DNA of 64,000 nt from CAYGWX01 sp964353855 [NCBI: uncultured bacterium] (GCA_964353855.1 CAYGWX010000002.1:27523-91522); one strand, 5' to 3'; shown: positions 32,036 to 41,539, counted from the first letter of the stretch. Notes: a model not told the origin generated them from the sequence alone. Numbers and translations: made by a program.

Positions 32036-33316
32036 ATGAAAAACTGGAAAGCGATCGCCTGGCCGCTGGGTGTTGGCCTCGTCCTAGCCGCCTTCGCCTG
32101 CGGCACGGTCCTGGCGCAGGCCAAGCCGGATACGGGGAAGGCCACGCCTGAGAGCCTGGCCAAGGACACGGCCAGGGAAAAGAAGCACGGGATCGTGCTC
32201 GGCATCGGACCGGAGGGCGTCAAGGTCCGGGAGAAGGACGGCTCGTTCAAGATCAAGACCGGGGACAAGGACATCAACATCGAGATCAACAAGGACAAGC
32301 ACTTCAAGGAGGGCGACGTCTACGTGGCCGTGACCGACACGATCCATGACGACATCGCGGCCCGGGGGAACGTGATTGTGGCCGGAGTCGTGGAGGGAGA
32401 CCTGGCCGCGATCGGTGGCACGGTCTCCATCTCCGGCAAGGTCTTGGGGGACGTCGCGGCCATCGCCGGGTCGGTGACCCTGACCGAGGGCGGGGAAGTC
32501 GGAGGAGACCTGGCCGCGATCGGAGGGCCGGCCTCGGTGGGCGGAAAGGTGCTGGGCGACGTCGCAGCGGTCGGAGGGCCCGTGGAGCTGGATTCCACGG
32601 CCGTGGTGGAAGGGGACGTGGCCGCAGTGGGAGGGGCGATCACCAAGGCCCCGGGGGCCCAGATCAAGGGGGAGGTCAAGGCCCTTGATTTGGGGCTCAT
32701 CAATCAGTTTATCCCCCGGGCGGTGGGCACGGTGCGCTTCGGGCACGAGCACCCAGTCGTAGGGCGGTTCGCGATGCTCGGCCTGAACCTCGTCTGGTTC
32801 CTGGGGCTTTGGGTGCTGGTCATCCTGGTGGTCGTGTTCCTGCCCAGGCATACCGAGGTCATCAGCGAGACCGTCACGGGGAACTTCTTCCTGGCCGGGC
32901 TGATCGGGATCATCGCCGAGATCCTGGTCCTGCCCCTTTTCGTCCTATTGTGCATCACGGTCATCGGCATCCCGTTCGCCCTGATCCTGGAGCCCATCCT
33001 GGTCCTGGTCGCCTTCCTGATGGGATTCGCGGCCATGGCCCTGGTCATCGGTCAGCGGCTGGTGCGAGGTCTATCCTGGAAGGTGGTCGGCCCGCTGGGC
33101 CTGGCGACCCTGGGCTACCTGCTGCTGGTCGTCTTCTTCCTCGTGGGCCGGCTGATCGGGATCCCTGGGGGGGTGTTCTCGGTCCTGGGCTGGATGCTCA
33201 TCGGGCTGGGATGGCTCATCTCCTACTGCGCGCTCACCGTGGGGTTCGGGGCCTGCCTGTACACCCGGTTCGGGACCAAGCCCGGGCCGTGGAGAAAGAA
33301 CGTCAGCGCATCATGA
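32036..33316 (+). CDS. Bactofilin-like repeat protein with membrane domain
   Basis: ATG 32036 has AGGAGG upstream; the long upstream frame is not used. The product is 426 aa: signal peptide (1-28), a basic segment, then a right-handed beta-helix-like array from about 105 to 210 with repeats such as GDLAAIGG, GKVLGDVAAI and GGPASVGG. These resemble polymer-forming (bactofilin) domains. The C-terminal half has four or five membrane segments. Unlike cytoplasmic bactofilins, this domain is predicted outside the membrane. The next gene has the same plan. Confidence 0.7.
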   Translation: MKNWKAIAWPLGVGLVLAAFACGTVLAQAKPDTGKATPESLAKDTAREKKHGIVLGIGPEGVKVREKDGSFKIKTGDKDINIEINKDKHFKEGDVYVAVTDTIHDDIAARGNVIVAGVVEGDLAAIGGTVSISGKVLGDVAAIAGSVTLTEGGEVGGDLAAIGGPASVGGKVLGDVAAVGGPVELDSTAVVEGDVAAVGGAITKAPGAQIKGEVKALDLGLINQFIPRAVGTVRFGHEHPVVGRFAMLGLNLVWFLGLWVLVILVVVFLPRHTEVISETVTGNFFLAGLIGIIAEILVLPLFVLLCITVIGIPFALILEPILVLVAFLMGFAAMALVIGQRLVRGLSWKVVGPLGLATLGYLLLVVFFLVGRLIGIPGGVFSVLGWMLIGLGWLISYCALTVGFGACLYTRFGTKPGPWRKNVSAS

Positions 33317-33353
33317 TCCCGTATCTCGGCGAATCGCTGGAGAAAACTGGGGG

Positions 33354-33382
33354 AGAGGGGTTCAAAAACAACGAACCCCTCT
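33354..33382 (+). repeat. Inverted repeat between the two bactofilin-like genes
   Basis: AGAGGGGTTC pairs with GAACCCCTCT across nine bases. No T-tract follows, so it is more likely an mRNA hairpin than a terminator. Confidence 0.5.
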
Positions 33383-33480
33383 CCAAGGACCCCCGTCCCG
33401 CCTCCGCAAATGAGAAGCAGGACGGAGCGATTCAAGCCGAGCCGGACACCCATTCAGAAGCTCCACGGAGGAGGCAGAGC

Positions 33481-34641
33481 ATGAGACACAAGATCCTTTG
33501 GTTCCTGTTCCTGGTGAGCCTGGTCGCCGTCAGCAACGTTTACGCCAAGAAGGCCAACTACCGCTTCGGGGGGGGGAGCGGCGCGCCGCTCAAGGTCCCC
33601 GAAGGCCAGGTCATCGAGGGCAACCACTACATGGCGTTCGGAAGCGTGATCATGGCCGGGACCGTGAGCGGTGACCTCTGCGCGGCCGGAGGGAACGTCA
33701 GCATCCCCGGCAAAGTCGGGAGGGACCTCTGGGTCGCCGGGGGTGAGATCACGGTCGGCGACTCGGTGGGAGAAGATGTCCGCGCCGCCGGAGGCCAGGT
33801 TTCCCTATCCGGTCCGATCGGGGGCGACCTGATGTGCTTCGCCGGGAACACCGACGTGGACTCCGGATGCAAGGTCGCAGGCAAGGTGATGATTTCAACC
33901 GGCGACCTCACCTGGGCCGGGGAAGCGGGGAAGGACCTGGAGGCCAATGCCGGGGTGATCACCCTCAAGGGCGTCGTGCACGGGAACGCCAACCTCAGCG
34001 GGGCCGATATCGTCGTCGGACCCGGGGCGGTCGTCGAAGGGGACCTCGTCTACACCAGCGCCGCAGAGGCGAAGATATCGCCGCAGGCCGTGGTCAAAGG
34101 CAAGACCGATCATCGCCTGCCGCCGGAGAGGGCCCATAAAACCAAGAAGCAGTTCCCCTTAGCCGCCATCCTGAAAATCCTGACCTTCTGGGCCTGGAGC
34201 CTGGGCAGCCTGCTGCTGGGCAGCCTGCTGATGAACCTCTTCCCGGGGATGGGCCAGCGCATCGAGGCCCGGATCCGCACCCTGCACTGGGCGGCCCTGG
34301 CCGGGTTCATCGTCCTGTCCCTGTCCCCGGCGGTCACCCTGGCCCTGCTCCTGTCGGTGCTCGGAGTGCCGATCGGGCTCGCCCTCCTGGGTGCGGTGCT
34401 GTTCGCGCTCATCGCGAGCATCGCCTTCGCGGGCCTTACCCTGGGACGAGCCCTTGTCGAACTGATCACCAAGAAGCCGGCCGCGGCCTGGTTCTGGCCC
34501 ATGGCCCTGGGGGTCTTCCTGATCCAGCTCTTAGGGCTCATCCCCTGCTTCGGCTTGATCCTTAAACTCCTGGTGGCCATCGTGGGGGTGGGAGGGATGT
34601 ACCTGGCCCTGGTCGGGGCGATGAAGCATAAGACGGCGTAA
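33481..34641 (+). CDS. Bactofilin-like repeat protein with membrane domain (paralogue)
   Basis: ATG 33481 is preferred because GGAGGAGG precedes it and a signal peptide (residues 1-22) follows at once. An in-frame ATG at 33313, overlapping the previous stop, would add 56 hydrophilic residues. Repeats such as GDLCAAGGNVS, GRDLWVAGG and GDLMCFAG form the beta-helix part, followed by four membrane segments. It is a paralogue of the preceding gene. A structural or stress-response role in the envelope is inferred from the bactofilin-like fold. Confidence 0.7.
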   Translation: MRHKILWFLFLVSLVAVSNVYAKKANYRFGGGSGAPLKVPEGQVIEGNHYMAFGSVIMAGTVSGDLCAAGGNVSIPGKVGRDLWVAGGEITVGDSVGEDVRAAGGQVSLSGPIGGDLMCFAGNTDVDSGCKVAGKVMISTGDLTWAGEAGKDLEANAGVITLKGVVHGNANLSGADIVVGPGAVVEGDLVYTSAAEAKISPQAVVKGKTDHRLPPERAHKTKKQFPLAAILKILTFWAWSLGSLLLGSLLMNLFPGMGQRIEARIRTLHWAALAGFIVLSLSPAVTLALLLSVLGVPIGLALLGAVLFALIASIAFAGLTLGRALVELITKKPAAAWFWPMALGVFLIQLLGLIPCFGLILKLLVAIVGVGGMYLALVGAMKHKTA

Positions 34642-34656
34642 AGACGACTGTAAACC

Positions 34657-34706
34657 GTTGACTGTGGACTGTGGGCTTTAGGATTCGGCTAAGGTTCACA
34701 GTCCAC
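34657..34706 (+). repeat. GTGGACT heptamers with a facing inverted copy
   Basis: The units gttgact, gtggact and gtgggct (34657-34677) contain GTGGACTGTG (34664-34673), which pairs with CACAGTCCAC (34697-34706). The heptamer is the same as at 13802. Confidence 0.65.
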
Positions 34707-34728
34707 GGCCATTTTAAGGGAGGATGAT

Positions 34729-37206
34729 ATGAGACAAGCCTTTCGACCCGTCCATTTTAGATTTTGGATTTTGGAATACGGAATCACGAGATATACCGTC
34801 TTCCTCGCTTTGCTTTTGGCTTCCGCGGGTGGGCGTGCCCGGGGAGAGTCCATCGGCCCCCGGCTGGGCTTCACGTCCCCGGCCTTGGGCACGGATGCCC
34901 TGGCCACGTTCTCCAACCCGGCGGGCTTAGGCTTCGGCAAACGCTTCTCGGGCTACTGGGTCCTGGCCTACCCGGATTCGTTCTTCTCCTCGGACTCCGC
35001 GAAGGGGGACAATGCCCTGGCTCTGGGAGATAACGGGTTAGGCTTCTCAGCTGAGTGGCTGGGGTCCGAAATGCGCACGAGCTACCGGCAGTACACCCTC
35101 GCCTGGGGGGATAAGATCAACCGCAAGCTGGCCTGGGGAGGGAGCTACCGCTGGATCTCCCCCGGTAATTCCTCACTTCCCAAAGCCCATTTCTGGGACC
35201 TGGGGCTCATGGCTCGGCCCACTTCGTATCTCTCCGTTGGGCTCGTGGGGCGAAACCTGAACCGGCCGGAGTACGGGGGATACCGCCTGCATCGCGCCCT
35301 GGAGGGAGGGCTTGCCGTGCGGGCCTACTCCGGGAAACTCACGCTTTACACGAATGCCGCGATCAGCGAGAAGGAGAAGGTCGGGGACATAGCTCCAGTT
35401 TTCGGCATCGAAGCCATACCTTTCCGCTGGCTTACCCTGCGGGCCAATGACAATTTAAAGAACGGAGCCTACGGCCTAGGGGCAAGCATTACCTGGGGGA
35501 AACTTGGGTTTGGTATGTTCAACCGATTTAATGACGCTCCCCCCCAAAATGGAGGGGTGGGCTACGTTGCCCTCCTGCCCAGGGAGGAAACCCCGGTCAT
35601 CGGGAAGCGCTGGCTGCAACTGAACCTGAATGGGGACATCGTGGACGAGAAGCCGGGGTGGAGCCTCCTGGGCGGAGGAGTCAGGCAGACCACGAAATTG
35701 CTCCTCGACCTGCTGCGAAAGGCCAAAGAAGACCCTTCGATTCCCGGCCTCGTCCTCCGCATCGAGGGCTACGGCGCGGGATGGGCCAAGACCCAGGAGA
35801 TCCGGGAGGCCCTTTCGGCCTTCAGGGCCAAGGGCAAGAAAATCGTCTGCTACTCCGAGATGCTGGACAACAAGGAATACTACCTGGCCAGCACAGCGGA
35901 CAAGGTCGTGCTTTGTCCCACCGGGTATCTGAACCTGACAGGGCTCAAGGCCGAGATCCCCTTCATCAAGGGAACGCTGGACAAGCTGGGGATCCAGGCG
36001 GAATTGGAGAAACGAGGGAAGTACAAGGCCGCGGCGGAGCTGGTCACGAGCGACACCATGTCCACGGCCTTTCGCGAGGTGGAAAACGCCATCCTGGACG
36101 ACCTATACGACCAGATGACCTCGGGCCTGGCCCAGTCCCGCAAGCTTGCTCAGGACGAGGTCAAGGCCAAGATAGACCAGGGTCCCTACATGGCCAAAGA
36201 GGCCAAGGAAGCGGGCCTGGTGGACACGCTTCTTTACTACGACCAGGTGGACAGCCTGATCCAGAAGCTCTGGGGGGAGAAGCCCAGGAAAATCGGGGAG
36301 AAAGCCTATCCGCGCGAGGAGCAGGAGGAAGATGCCTGGGGAGAGCCCCCGGCCATCGCGGTCATCTATGCCTCGGGCGACATCATGATGGGGCAGAGTT
36401 TCACAGACCCCCTGACCGGAATGAAGGTGATGGGGGGGAACACGGTTGCCGCGGCCCTGAAGCAGGTCCGCGAAGAAAAATGCGTAAAAGCCATCGTATT
36501 CCGGGTGGACAGCCCGGGCGGGGACGGCCTGGCCTCGGACCTCATCTGGCACGAGGTCGTGCGCTGCAGGGAGAAGAAGAAACCCGTGGTCGTGTCCATG
36601 GCCGACGTGGCCGGATCCGGGGGGTACTACATCGCCTGCGCCGCGGACACGATCTTCGCCATGCCGGGAACCGTCACCGGTTCCATCGGGGTCATCACGG
36701 GAAAGGTCAACACCAAAGGCCTTTACGACAAAATCGGGATCAAGAAGGAAGTCATGACCCGGGGGGCGAACGCAGACTTCTACTCCACCTACCGAAGTTT
36801 CACGGACAAGCAGCGGGAGCAGCTCTCCCGGCAGATCGAAGCCGATTACCGGGACTTCGTTCACAAGGTCGCCCAGGGCCGGCACAAGAGCGATGACGAG
36901 ATCCACGCCATCGCCCAGGGAAGGGTTTGGACCGGAAAGCAGGCCGTGCGGAACGGCTTGGTCGATAAGCTCGGGGGGTTCGATGATGCCATCTCCTGCG
37001 CCAAGCGCATGGCCAGGATCCCGGAGGGCAAAAAGGTGCGGATCGTCACCCTGCCCCGGGGCAAGGGGTGGTTCAATGTCCCGCTGACCCAAACGCTCTC
37101 TCAATACAAGGAACTGCGCGAGGCAGCCCAGACCCTGCAAGAGGTGCGCCAGGTTCAGGACTCCCCGATCCTTTACCGGATGCCGCCGGAGATGATACTG
37201 CCGTAA
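34729..37206 (+). CDS. Outer-membrane-like domain fused to signal peptide peptidase SppA
   Basis: Residues 1-40 are a signal peptide whose start is built from a heptamer array. Residues 45-300 look like an outer-membrane porin-type barrel (alternating beta strands, ALATFSNPAGLGFGK as in PorV/FadL-like proteins). From about 310 it is a full SppA tandem. The general-base lysine (K433, in GKYKAAAEL) lies in the first half and the nucleophile serine (S630, in DVAGSGGYY) in the second, as in 67K-type SppA. SppA degrades leftover signal peptides in the membrane, so coupling to a barrel is unusual. Strong AGGGAGG before the ATG. Confidence 0.78.
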   Translation: MRQAFRPVHFRFWILEYGITRYTVFLALLLASAGGRARGESIGPRLGFTSPALGTDALATFSNPAGLGFGKRFSGYWVLAYPDSFFSSDSAKGDNALALGDNGLGFSAEWLGSEMRTSYRQYTLAWGDKINRKLAWGGSYRWISPGNSSLPKAHFWDLGLMARPTSYLSVGLVGRNLNRPEYGGYRLHRALEGGLAVRAYSGKLTLYTNAAISEKEKVGDIAPVFGIEAIPFRWLTLRANDNLKNGAYGLGASITWGKLGFGMFNRFNDAPPQNGGVGYVALLPREETPVIGKRWLQLNLNGDIVDEKPGWSLLGGGVRQTTKLLLDLLRKAKEDPSIPGLVLRIEGYGAGWAKTQEIREALSAFRAKGKKIVCYSEMLDNKEYYLASTADKVVLCPTGYLNLTGLKAEIPFIKGTLDKLGIQAELEKRGKYKAAAELVTSDTMSTAFREVENAILDDLYDQMTSGLAQSRKLAQDEVKAKIDQGPYMAKEAKEAGLVDTLLYYDQVDSLIQKLWGEKPRKIGEKAYPREEQEEDAWGEPPAIAVIYASGDIMMGQSFTDPLTGMKVMGGNTVAAALKQVREEKCVKAIVFRVDSPGGDGLASDLIWHEVVRCREKKKPVVVSMADVAGSGGYYIACAADTIFAMPGTVTGSIGVITGKVNTKGLYDKIGIKKEVMTRGANADFYSTYRSFTDKQREQLSRQIEADYRDFVHKVAQGRHKSDDEIHAIAQGRVWTGKQAVRNGLVDKLGGFDDAISCAKRMARIPEGKKVRIVTLPRGKGWFNVPLTQTLSQYKELREAAQTLQEVRQVQDSPILYRMPPEMILP
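34755..34789 (+). repeat. Heptamer tandem array, TTTTRGA family, five units
   Basis: The units ttttaga, ttttgga, ttttgga, atacgga and atcacga fall within the first 20 codons of the SppA fusion gene. Confidence 0.85.
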
Positions 37207-37216
37207 AAAAGCATCC

Positions 37217-37246
37217 TTGACTCGGGTTTAGGAATTCTGATACAAT
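37217..37246 (+). promoter_or_regulatory. Promoter of the T9SS propeller gene
   Basis: TTGACT, an 18-bp spacer and TACAAT. A hairpin (ATAGGCGGG/CCCGCCTAT, 37245-37273) followed by CCTCTTTTAT lies at the very start of the transcript and could be an early attenuator or a stabilising stem. Confidence 0.7.
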
Positions 37247-37347
37247 AGGCGGGTCATCCCAGGGCCCGCCTATCCTCTTTTATCAAGGCTTGAAAAACGG
37301 CCCACCGTCTGTCATGCATTTAGGCTCCCATAAAGAAGGAAGTTGCG

Positions 37348-39852
37348 ATGAGGAAAACAGCGTTCTTCCTGGCCTCTGTTCTTTTTGTCCTGGCCCGAGC
37401 CCAGGCGCAGATCCCGCCCGTCTGGACGCCCCACGGGATCGGCGGGGGAGGGTCCCTGTTCTCCCCGAGCTTCAGCCCGAACAACGTCGGCGAGGCTTAC
37501 ATGGGCTGCGACATGGGAGAGCTGTTCCACACGACCGACCTGGGGATCTCCTGGGAGGTCGTGCCGTTCAGTGAGATCCGGGGCGGGAACTACACCGCGG
37601 TGCAGTTCACCAACGACCCGCAGGTGAGGTACTGCCTGCACAGCAACGGGAACGGGTACACGCCGTACAAGACCACGAACGGGGGCGCGGCCTGGGACTC
37701 TCTTTCCGGGGACCCGACCGGGGCGGATGCGGCGACGATGGCCGCGGACATCCAGAACTCCCAGCGGGTCATCGTAACCAACTACAGCGACCTGTGGCTC
37801 TCCACCAACGGCGGGGTTTCCTTCGGCGCGTCCAAGTATCACAGCACGGCCGGGGGCGGGTGCTATGTGGCCGGGGCTTTCTTCGACAGCGCCAACATCT
37901 ACGTCGGGACTAACATGGGGTTATTGGTCTCAACGGACGGGGGGAGCGCGTTCAGCTTGAGGGCTCTGACGGGCATACCAACCGGGCAGGGTCTGCTCTC
38001 CTTTTCCGGGGCCAAGCAGGGAGGCGTGACCCGGTTCGTGGCCACGACCGCGGACACCGGGAACCTTTACGTCGGGCTTCCCCCCAGTGACTACTGGGAC
38101 CTGTGCCAGGGGGTTTACACCTTCGACGTGGGAGGCGCGAACTGGGTGCTCAAGACCAACGGATTAAACCTGGCCAGCGACTTCGTGTTCTTCGCGGCCA
38201 TGGCCCGGAACAACGTCAGCACAGCCTACCTTTCCGGAGGCAGCTCGGGCGGGAACCCGGAGATCTTCAAGACCACCAACGCCGGTACCAACTGGTTCCA
38301 GGTGTTCACTACAAACAACAACCAGAACATCTACACCGGGTACTGCGGCTATCAGGGCGACTATACCTGGGGCTGGGCGGAGTGCCCAATGGGGTTCGCC
38401 GCCGCGCCCAATGACCCCAACAAGGCCATGATCACGGACTTCGGGTTCGCCCACCTGACCACGGACGGGGGGACGTCCTGGCGACAGGCATACGCCACCC
38501 CGGCCACTCAGAACCCACCGGGTGCGCCCACGCCCCGCGGGAGGTTCTATCAATCGAACGGGCTGGAGAACACCTCCTGCTGGTGGCTAACCTGGAGCGA
38601 TTCCAGCCGCCTCTTCGCCTCCTACACCGACATCCGCGGGGTCCGGAGCACGGACGGGGGAACGGCCTGGTCGTTCAACTACACGGGGCACACCCAGAAC
38701 ACGATGTATCAGGCCGTCAAACACCCGAACGGGACCCTGTATGCCGCGACCTCCACGATCCACGACCTTTACCAGAGCACCTACCTGCAGGACGCGCGGA
38801 TCGACCCCGGGACCGGCAGGGCGCTGTTCTCGACGGACCACGGGGCCACCTGGCAGACCCTGCACGATTTCGGGCACCCGGTGATCTGGCTGGCCCTGGA
38901 CCCAAGGCACCCCAACCGGATGTACGCCAGCTCGGTGCACAGCACCCAGGGCGGGATCTTCGTCTCCAACGACATCCAGAACGGGTCGGGTTCCACCTGG
39001 ACCAAGCTAACCAATCCACCCCGGACCGAAGGGCATCCCTTCAACATCGCCGTGCTGCGGGACAGTACCCTGGTCTGCACCTACTCCGGAAGGCGGAACA
39101 TCGCCGGCGCCTTCACCGCCAGCTCGGGCGTGTTCGCGAGCACGGACAACGGGGCCTCCTGGGCGGACCGCAGCGACAACGGGATGCACTACTGGACCAA
39201 GGACCTCGTGGTGGATCCCTACGACACCACCCAGAACACTTGGTATGGGGGGGTGTTCAGCGGATGGGGCGGGCCGCCGAACGGCTTGGGGGGACTTTAC
39301 CGAACCACGAACCGGGGCGTTTCCTGGACTCGGATCAACAGCCTGGACCGAGTGGAGTCCTGCACCTTTAACCCGACGAACTCCAACCACGGCTACCTGA
39401 CCACGGAGGAGAACGGGCTGTGGTTCAGCGCGAACATCCGGAGCGGAAACCCGACCTTCACCCTCGTGGCCTCGTATCCCTTCGCCCATCCGGTGAGGGT
39501 CTTTTACAGCCCCTACAACCCCAACGAGATATGGGTGGCGAGCTTTGGGAACGGGATAAGGATGGGAAACACCAGCACGGGGGTGGTTTCCCTGGGTGAC
39601 GGAAACAGCCCTCCGGAAAAGGTGGATGTCTACCCCAACCCGAGCAGAGGCTTGGTTTTCCTCAGCATTAAAGGAAGCCAGGCCGTGATTGGGAAGATGG
39701 AGGTTTACGACCTCTTGGGGAGGAGAATCATGACCCTGAGCGGCTTCAAGAACAACTCATTGAATCTAAGTAAGTTAGCTAATGGGGTTTACTTTCTTAG
39801 GTTCGCCACGAGCCACGGGACATACAGCAAAAAAATTGTCCTCAAGCGATAA
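37348..39852 (+). CDS. Secreted BNR/sortilin-type propeller protein with T9SS sorting domain
   Basis: Signal peptide 1-20. The 834-residue protein is a long propeller with TTNGG/STDGG turns (TTDLGISW, KTTNGGAAW, STDHGATW, STDNGASW, TTNRGVSW) as in Vps10/sortilin, xyloglucanase and sialidase families. I see no certain catalytic residues. The C-terminus (VYPNPSRG, EVYDLLGRRIMTLSG, LANGVYFLRF, KKIVLKR) is a classical sorting domain of a different subtype from the other T9SS proteins here. The protein is exported; its ligand may be a polysaccharide but that is inference. Confidence 0.82.
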   Translation: MRKTAFFLASVLFVLARAQAQIPPVWTPHGIGGGGSLFSPSFSPNNVGEAYMGCDMGELFHTTDLGISWEVVPFSEIRGGNYTAVQFTNDPQVRYCLHSNGNGYTPYKTTNGGAAWDSLSGDPTGADAATMAADIQNSQRVIVTNYSDLWLSTNGGVSFGASKYHSTAGGGCYVAGAFFDSANIYVGTNMGLLVSTDGGSAFSLRALTGIPTGQGLLSFSGAKQGGVTRFVATTADTGNLYVGLPPSDYWDLCQGVYTFDVGGANWVLKTNGLNLASDFVFFAAMARNNVSTAYLSGGSSGGNPEIFKTTNAGTNWFQVFTTNNNQNIYTGYCGYQGDYTWGWAECPMGFAAAPNDPNKAMITDFGFAHLTTDGGTSWRQAYATPATQNPPGAPTPRGRFYQSNGLENTSCWWLTWSDSSRLFASYTDIRGVRSTDGGTAWSFNYTGHTQNTMYQAVKHPNGTLYAATSTIHDLYQSTYLQDARIDPGTGRALFSTDHGATWQTLHDFGHPVIWLALDPRHPNRMYASSVHSTQGGIFVSNDIQNGSGSTWTKLTNPPRTEGHPFNIAVLRDSTLVCTYSGRRNIAGAFTASSGVFASTDNGASWADRSDNGMHYWTKDLVVDPYDTTQNTWYGGVFSGWGGPPNGLGGLYRTTNRGVSWTRINSLDRVESCTFNPTNSNHGYLTTEENGLWFSANIRSGNPTFTLVASYPFAHPVRVFYSPYNPNEIWVASFGNGIRMGNTSTGVVSLGDGNSPPEKVDVYPNPSRGLVFLSIKGSQAVIGKMEVYDLLGRRIMTLSGFKNNSLNLSKLANGVYFLRFATSHGTYSKKIVLKR

Positions 39853-39973
39853 TAGAGTCGTGGAAGAGGCTCGAGAGTTGAAATCCGCACCGGAATCCAT
39901 TGTAATAAGGGAAAAATTTAACGATCACATGCTGGACTATTTCGAGTAACTTAATAAGGAGAGCAGAAAGCCG

Positions 39974-41197
39974 ATGAGCAAAGGTCTGAGTCGGATGGCG
40001 GGAGCCATCAAGGAGTCCCCTACCCTGAAACTGAACGCCCTGGCAGCGTCCCTCATCGGGAAGGGCGAGCCGGTCATCCACCTCGGGGGAGGCGAGCCCA
40101 AGGCGAAGTTTCCCCCGGAGGCCCTGGAGAAGTGCACCTCCTACCTGGCCAAGCGGGAGGTCAGCTACGCTCCTCCGTCCGGCATTCCCCCCTTGAAGAA
40201 GGCCATCATCCAATACACCGAGAAGACCTACAAGAAGGCTGTGGGGAACGAGAACGTGGTCGTGTCCGTCGGGGGCAAGCAGGCCATCATGGCCGTCCTG
40301 CACGCCATCGTGGACCCCGGGGAGGAGGTCCTCTTCCCCGCGCCCTACTGGGTCAGCTTTCCCGAGATGGTCACCCTGGCCGGGGGCGTCCCGGTCATCG
40401 TCCGTCCGCAGACCGACCCCTTCCGACCCACGATGAAGGAGATCGAAGGCCAGGTGACCCCGGCTACCAAGGGGATCATCATCAACAGCCCCAACAACCC
40501 CTCGGGGGCGATGTATTCCCGGGACTTCATCGCCGGGATCGTGGCCTTCTGCGAAGCCCGTGACCTCTACCTGCTCATGGACGACACCTACAACCGGCTG
40601 GTCTTCGACGGCCAGAGCGCCCCCAATCCCTTCGATTTCGTCAGGAAACCCCTGGAGCAATCCAGGTTGGTGGTGATCAACTCCGTATCCAAGAGTTACG
40701 CCATGACCGGCTTCCGGATCGGCTGGGCCGTGGGCAGTCCCGATCTCATCAAGGCCGTTTCCAACATCCAGTCCCAGCAGACCTCCTGCGCCTCGGTTCC
40801 GGGGATGTGGGCCGCGGTCGGGGCCCTGGAGGGTGACCAGTCCGGGGTGGAGGCCCTGCGCCGGACCCTGGAGGGCAACCGCGACGTGATGATGGAATGC
40901 CTGAAGGACTTCCCCGGGCTCAAGGTGGCCAAGCCCGATGCCACGTTTTACTGCTTCCCGGACTTCAGGGCCTACGAAAAGGACTCCGCTAAATTGGCCG
41001 ATTTCCTCCTGGACAAGGCCCGGGTGCTGGTGGTTCCGGGCAGGGAATTCGGCATGGATGGATATCTCCGGCTCTCCTACTGCGGAGCGACCGGGGATGT
41101 CACCGAAGGCGTGGCTCGCATCCGCTGGGCCCTGGACCCCAAGGCCCCCAAGGAGATCACGATCGGCGGCCGCAAGGTCGTGAGGGACTGGGCCTGA
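39974..41197 (+). CDS. Class I/II aminotransferase (aspartate aminotransferase-like)
   Basis: A fold-type I PLP enzyme of 407 residues. It has GGGEPKAKFP and SYAPPSGIPPLKKAI at the N-terminus, NSPNNPSGAMYSR, the aspartate in LLMDDTYNRL, and the PLP lysine in SVSKSYAMTGFRIGW followed by the substrate-binding arginine near the C-terminus (GYLRLSY). The family covers aspartate, aromatic and LL-diaminopimelate aminotransferases; specificity cannot be assigned. ATG with AAGGAGAG upstream. Cytoplasmic. Confidence 0.82.
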   Translation: MSKGLSRMAGAIKESPTLKLNALAASLIGKGEPVIHLGGGEPKAKFPPEALEKCTSYLAKREVSYAPPSGIPPLKKAIIQYTEKTYKKAVGNENVVVSVGGKQAIMAVLHAIVDPGEEVLFPAPYWVSFPEMVTLAGGVPVIVRPQTDPFRPTMKEIEGQVTPATKGIIINSPNNPSGAMYSRDFIAGIVAFCEARDLYLLMDDTYNRLVFDGQSAPNPFDFVRKPLEQSRLVVINSVSKSYAMTGFRIGWAVGSPDLIKAVSNIQSQQTSCASVPGMWAAVGALEGDQSGVEALRRTLEGNRDVMMECLKDFPGLKVAKPDATFYCFPDFRAYEKDSAKLADFLLDKARVLVVPGREFGMDGYLRLSYCGATGDVTEGVARIRWALDPKAPKEITIGGRKVVRDWA

Positions 41198-41264
41198 GGT
41201 GCGATGGGCGACGACCGAACCCGTGGCTTTTCTTCGGATGAATGCAACGGAGACTGGAAGGACC

Positions 41265-41432
41265 ATGGCTGATGACGTGAAGCAGTTCACGGTTCGCATC
41301 CCGGCGATCTATCGAACCAAGGTCGGGAACTCCCCGCCGGCCCTGTTCGAGGTCCGGGAGGCTTAGCGGAAACGGTTGCTGGAATATCTGAAGAAATACG
41401 GCGACTACATCTCGCCGGACCATCTCGGCTGA
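41265..41432 (+). pseudogene. Short gene interrupted by an in-frame amber codon
   Basis: ATG 41265 has GGAAGGA upstream and opens a 56-codon frame in which codon 34 is TAG (41364-41366). The frame then continues with RKRLLEYLKKYGDYISPDHLG to TGA. Either a 33-residue peptide, a nonsense-mutated small gene or a read-through product. The second part looks like a helical protein end. A terminator follows at 41470. I do not recognise the family. Confidence 0.4.
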
Positions 41433-41469
41433 CCCGGGGGCGGGCTTCCGTCTGGGATTCATTCTTAGA

Positions 41470-41498
41470 GAGGCGGGCCGAAAGGCCCGCTTCTTTGT
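41470..41498 (+). terminator. Intrinsic terminator
   Basis: AGGCGGGCC-GAAA-GGCCCGCT followed by TCTTTG. Confidence 0.7.
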
Positions 41499-41539
41499 AT
41501 GGGGTAATCCCTGACCCCAGGGCCCCGGCCTTTTTCGGG

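Noticed and set aside
34657-34706. Terminator after the second bactofilin-like gene
   Set aside because: The inverted repeat GTGGACTGTG/CACAGTCCAC has a long loop and no T-tract.
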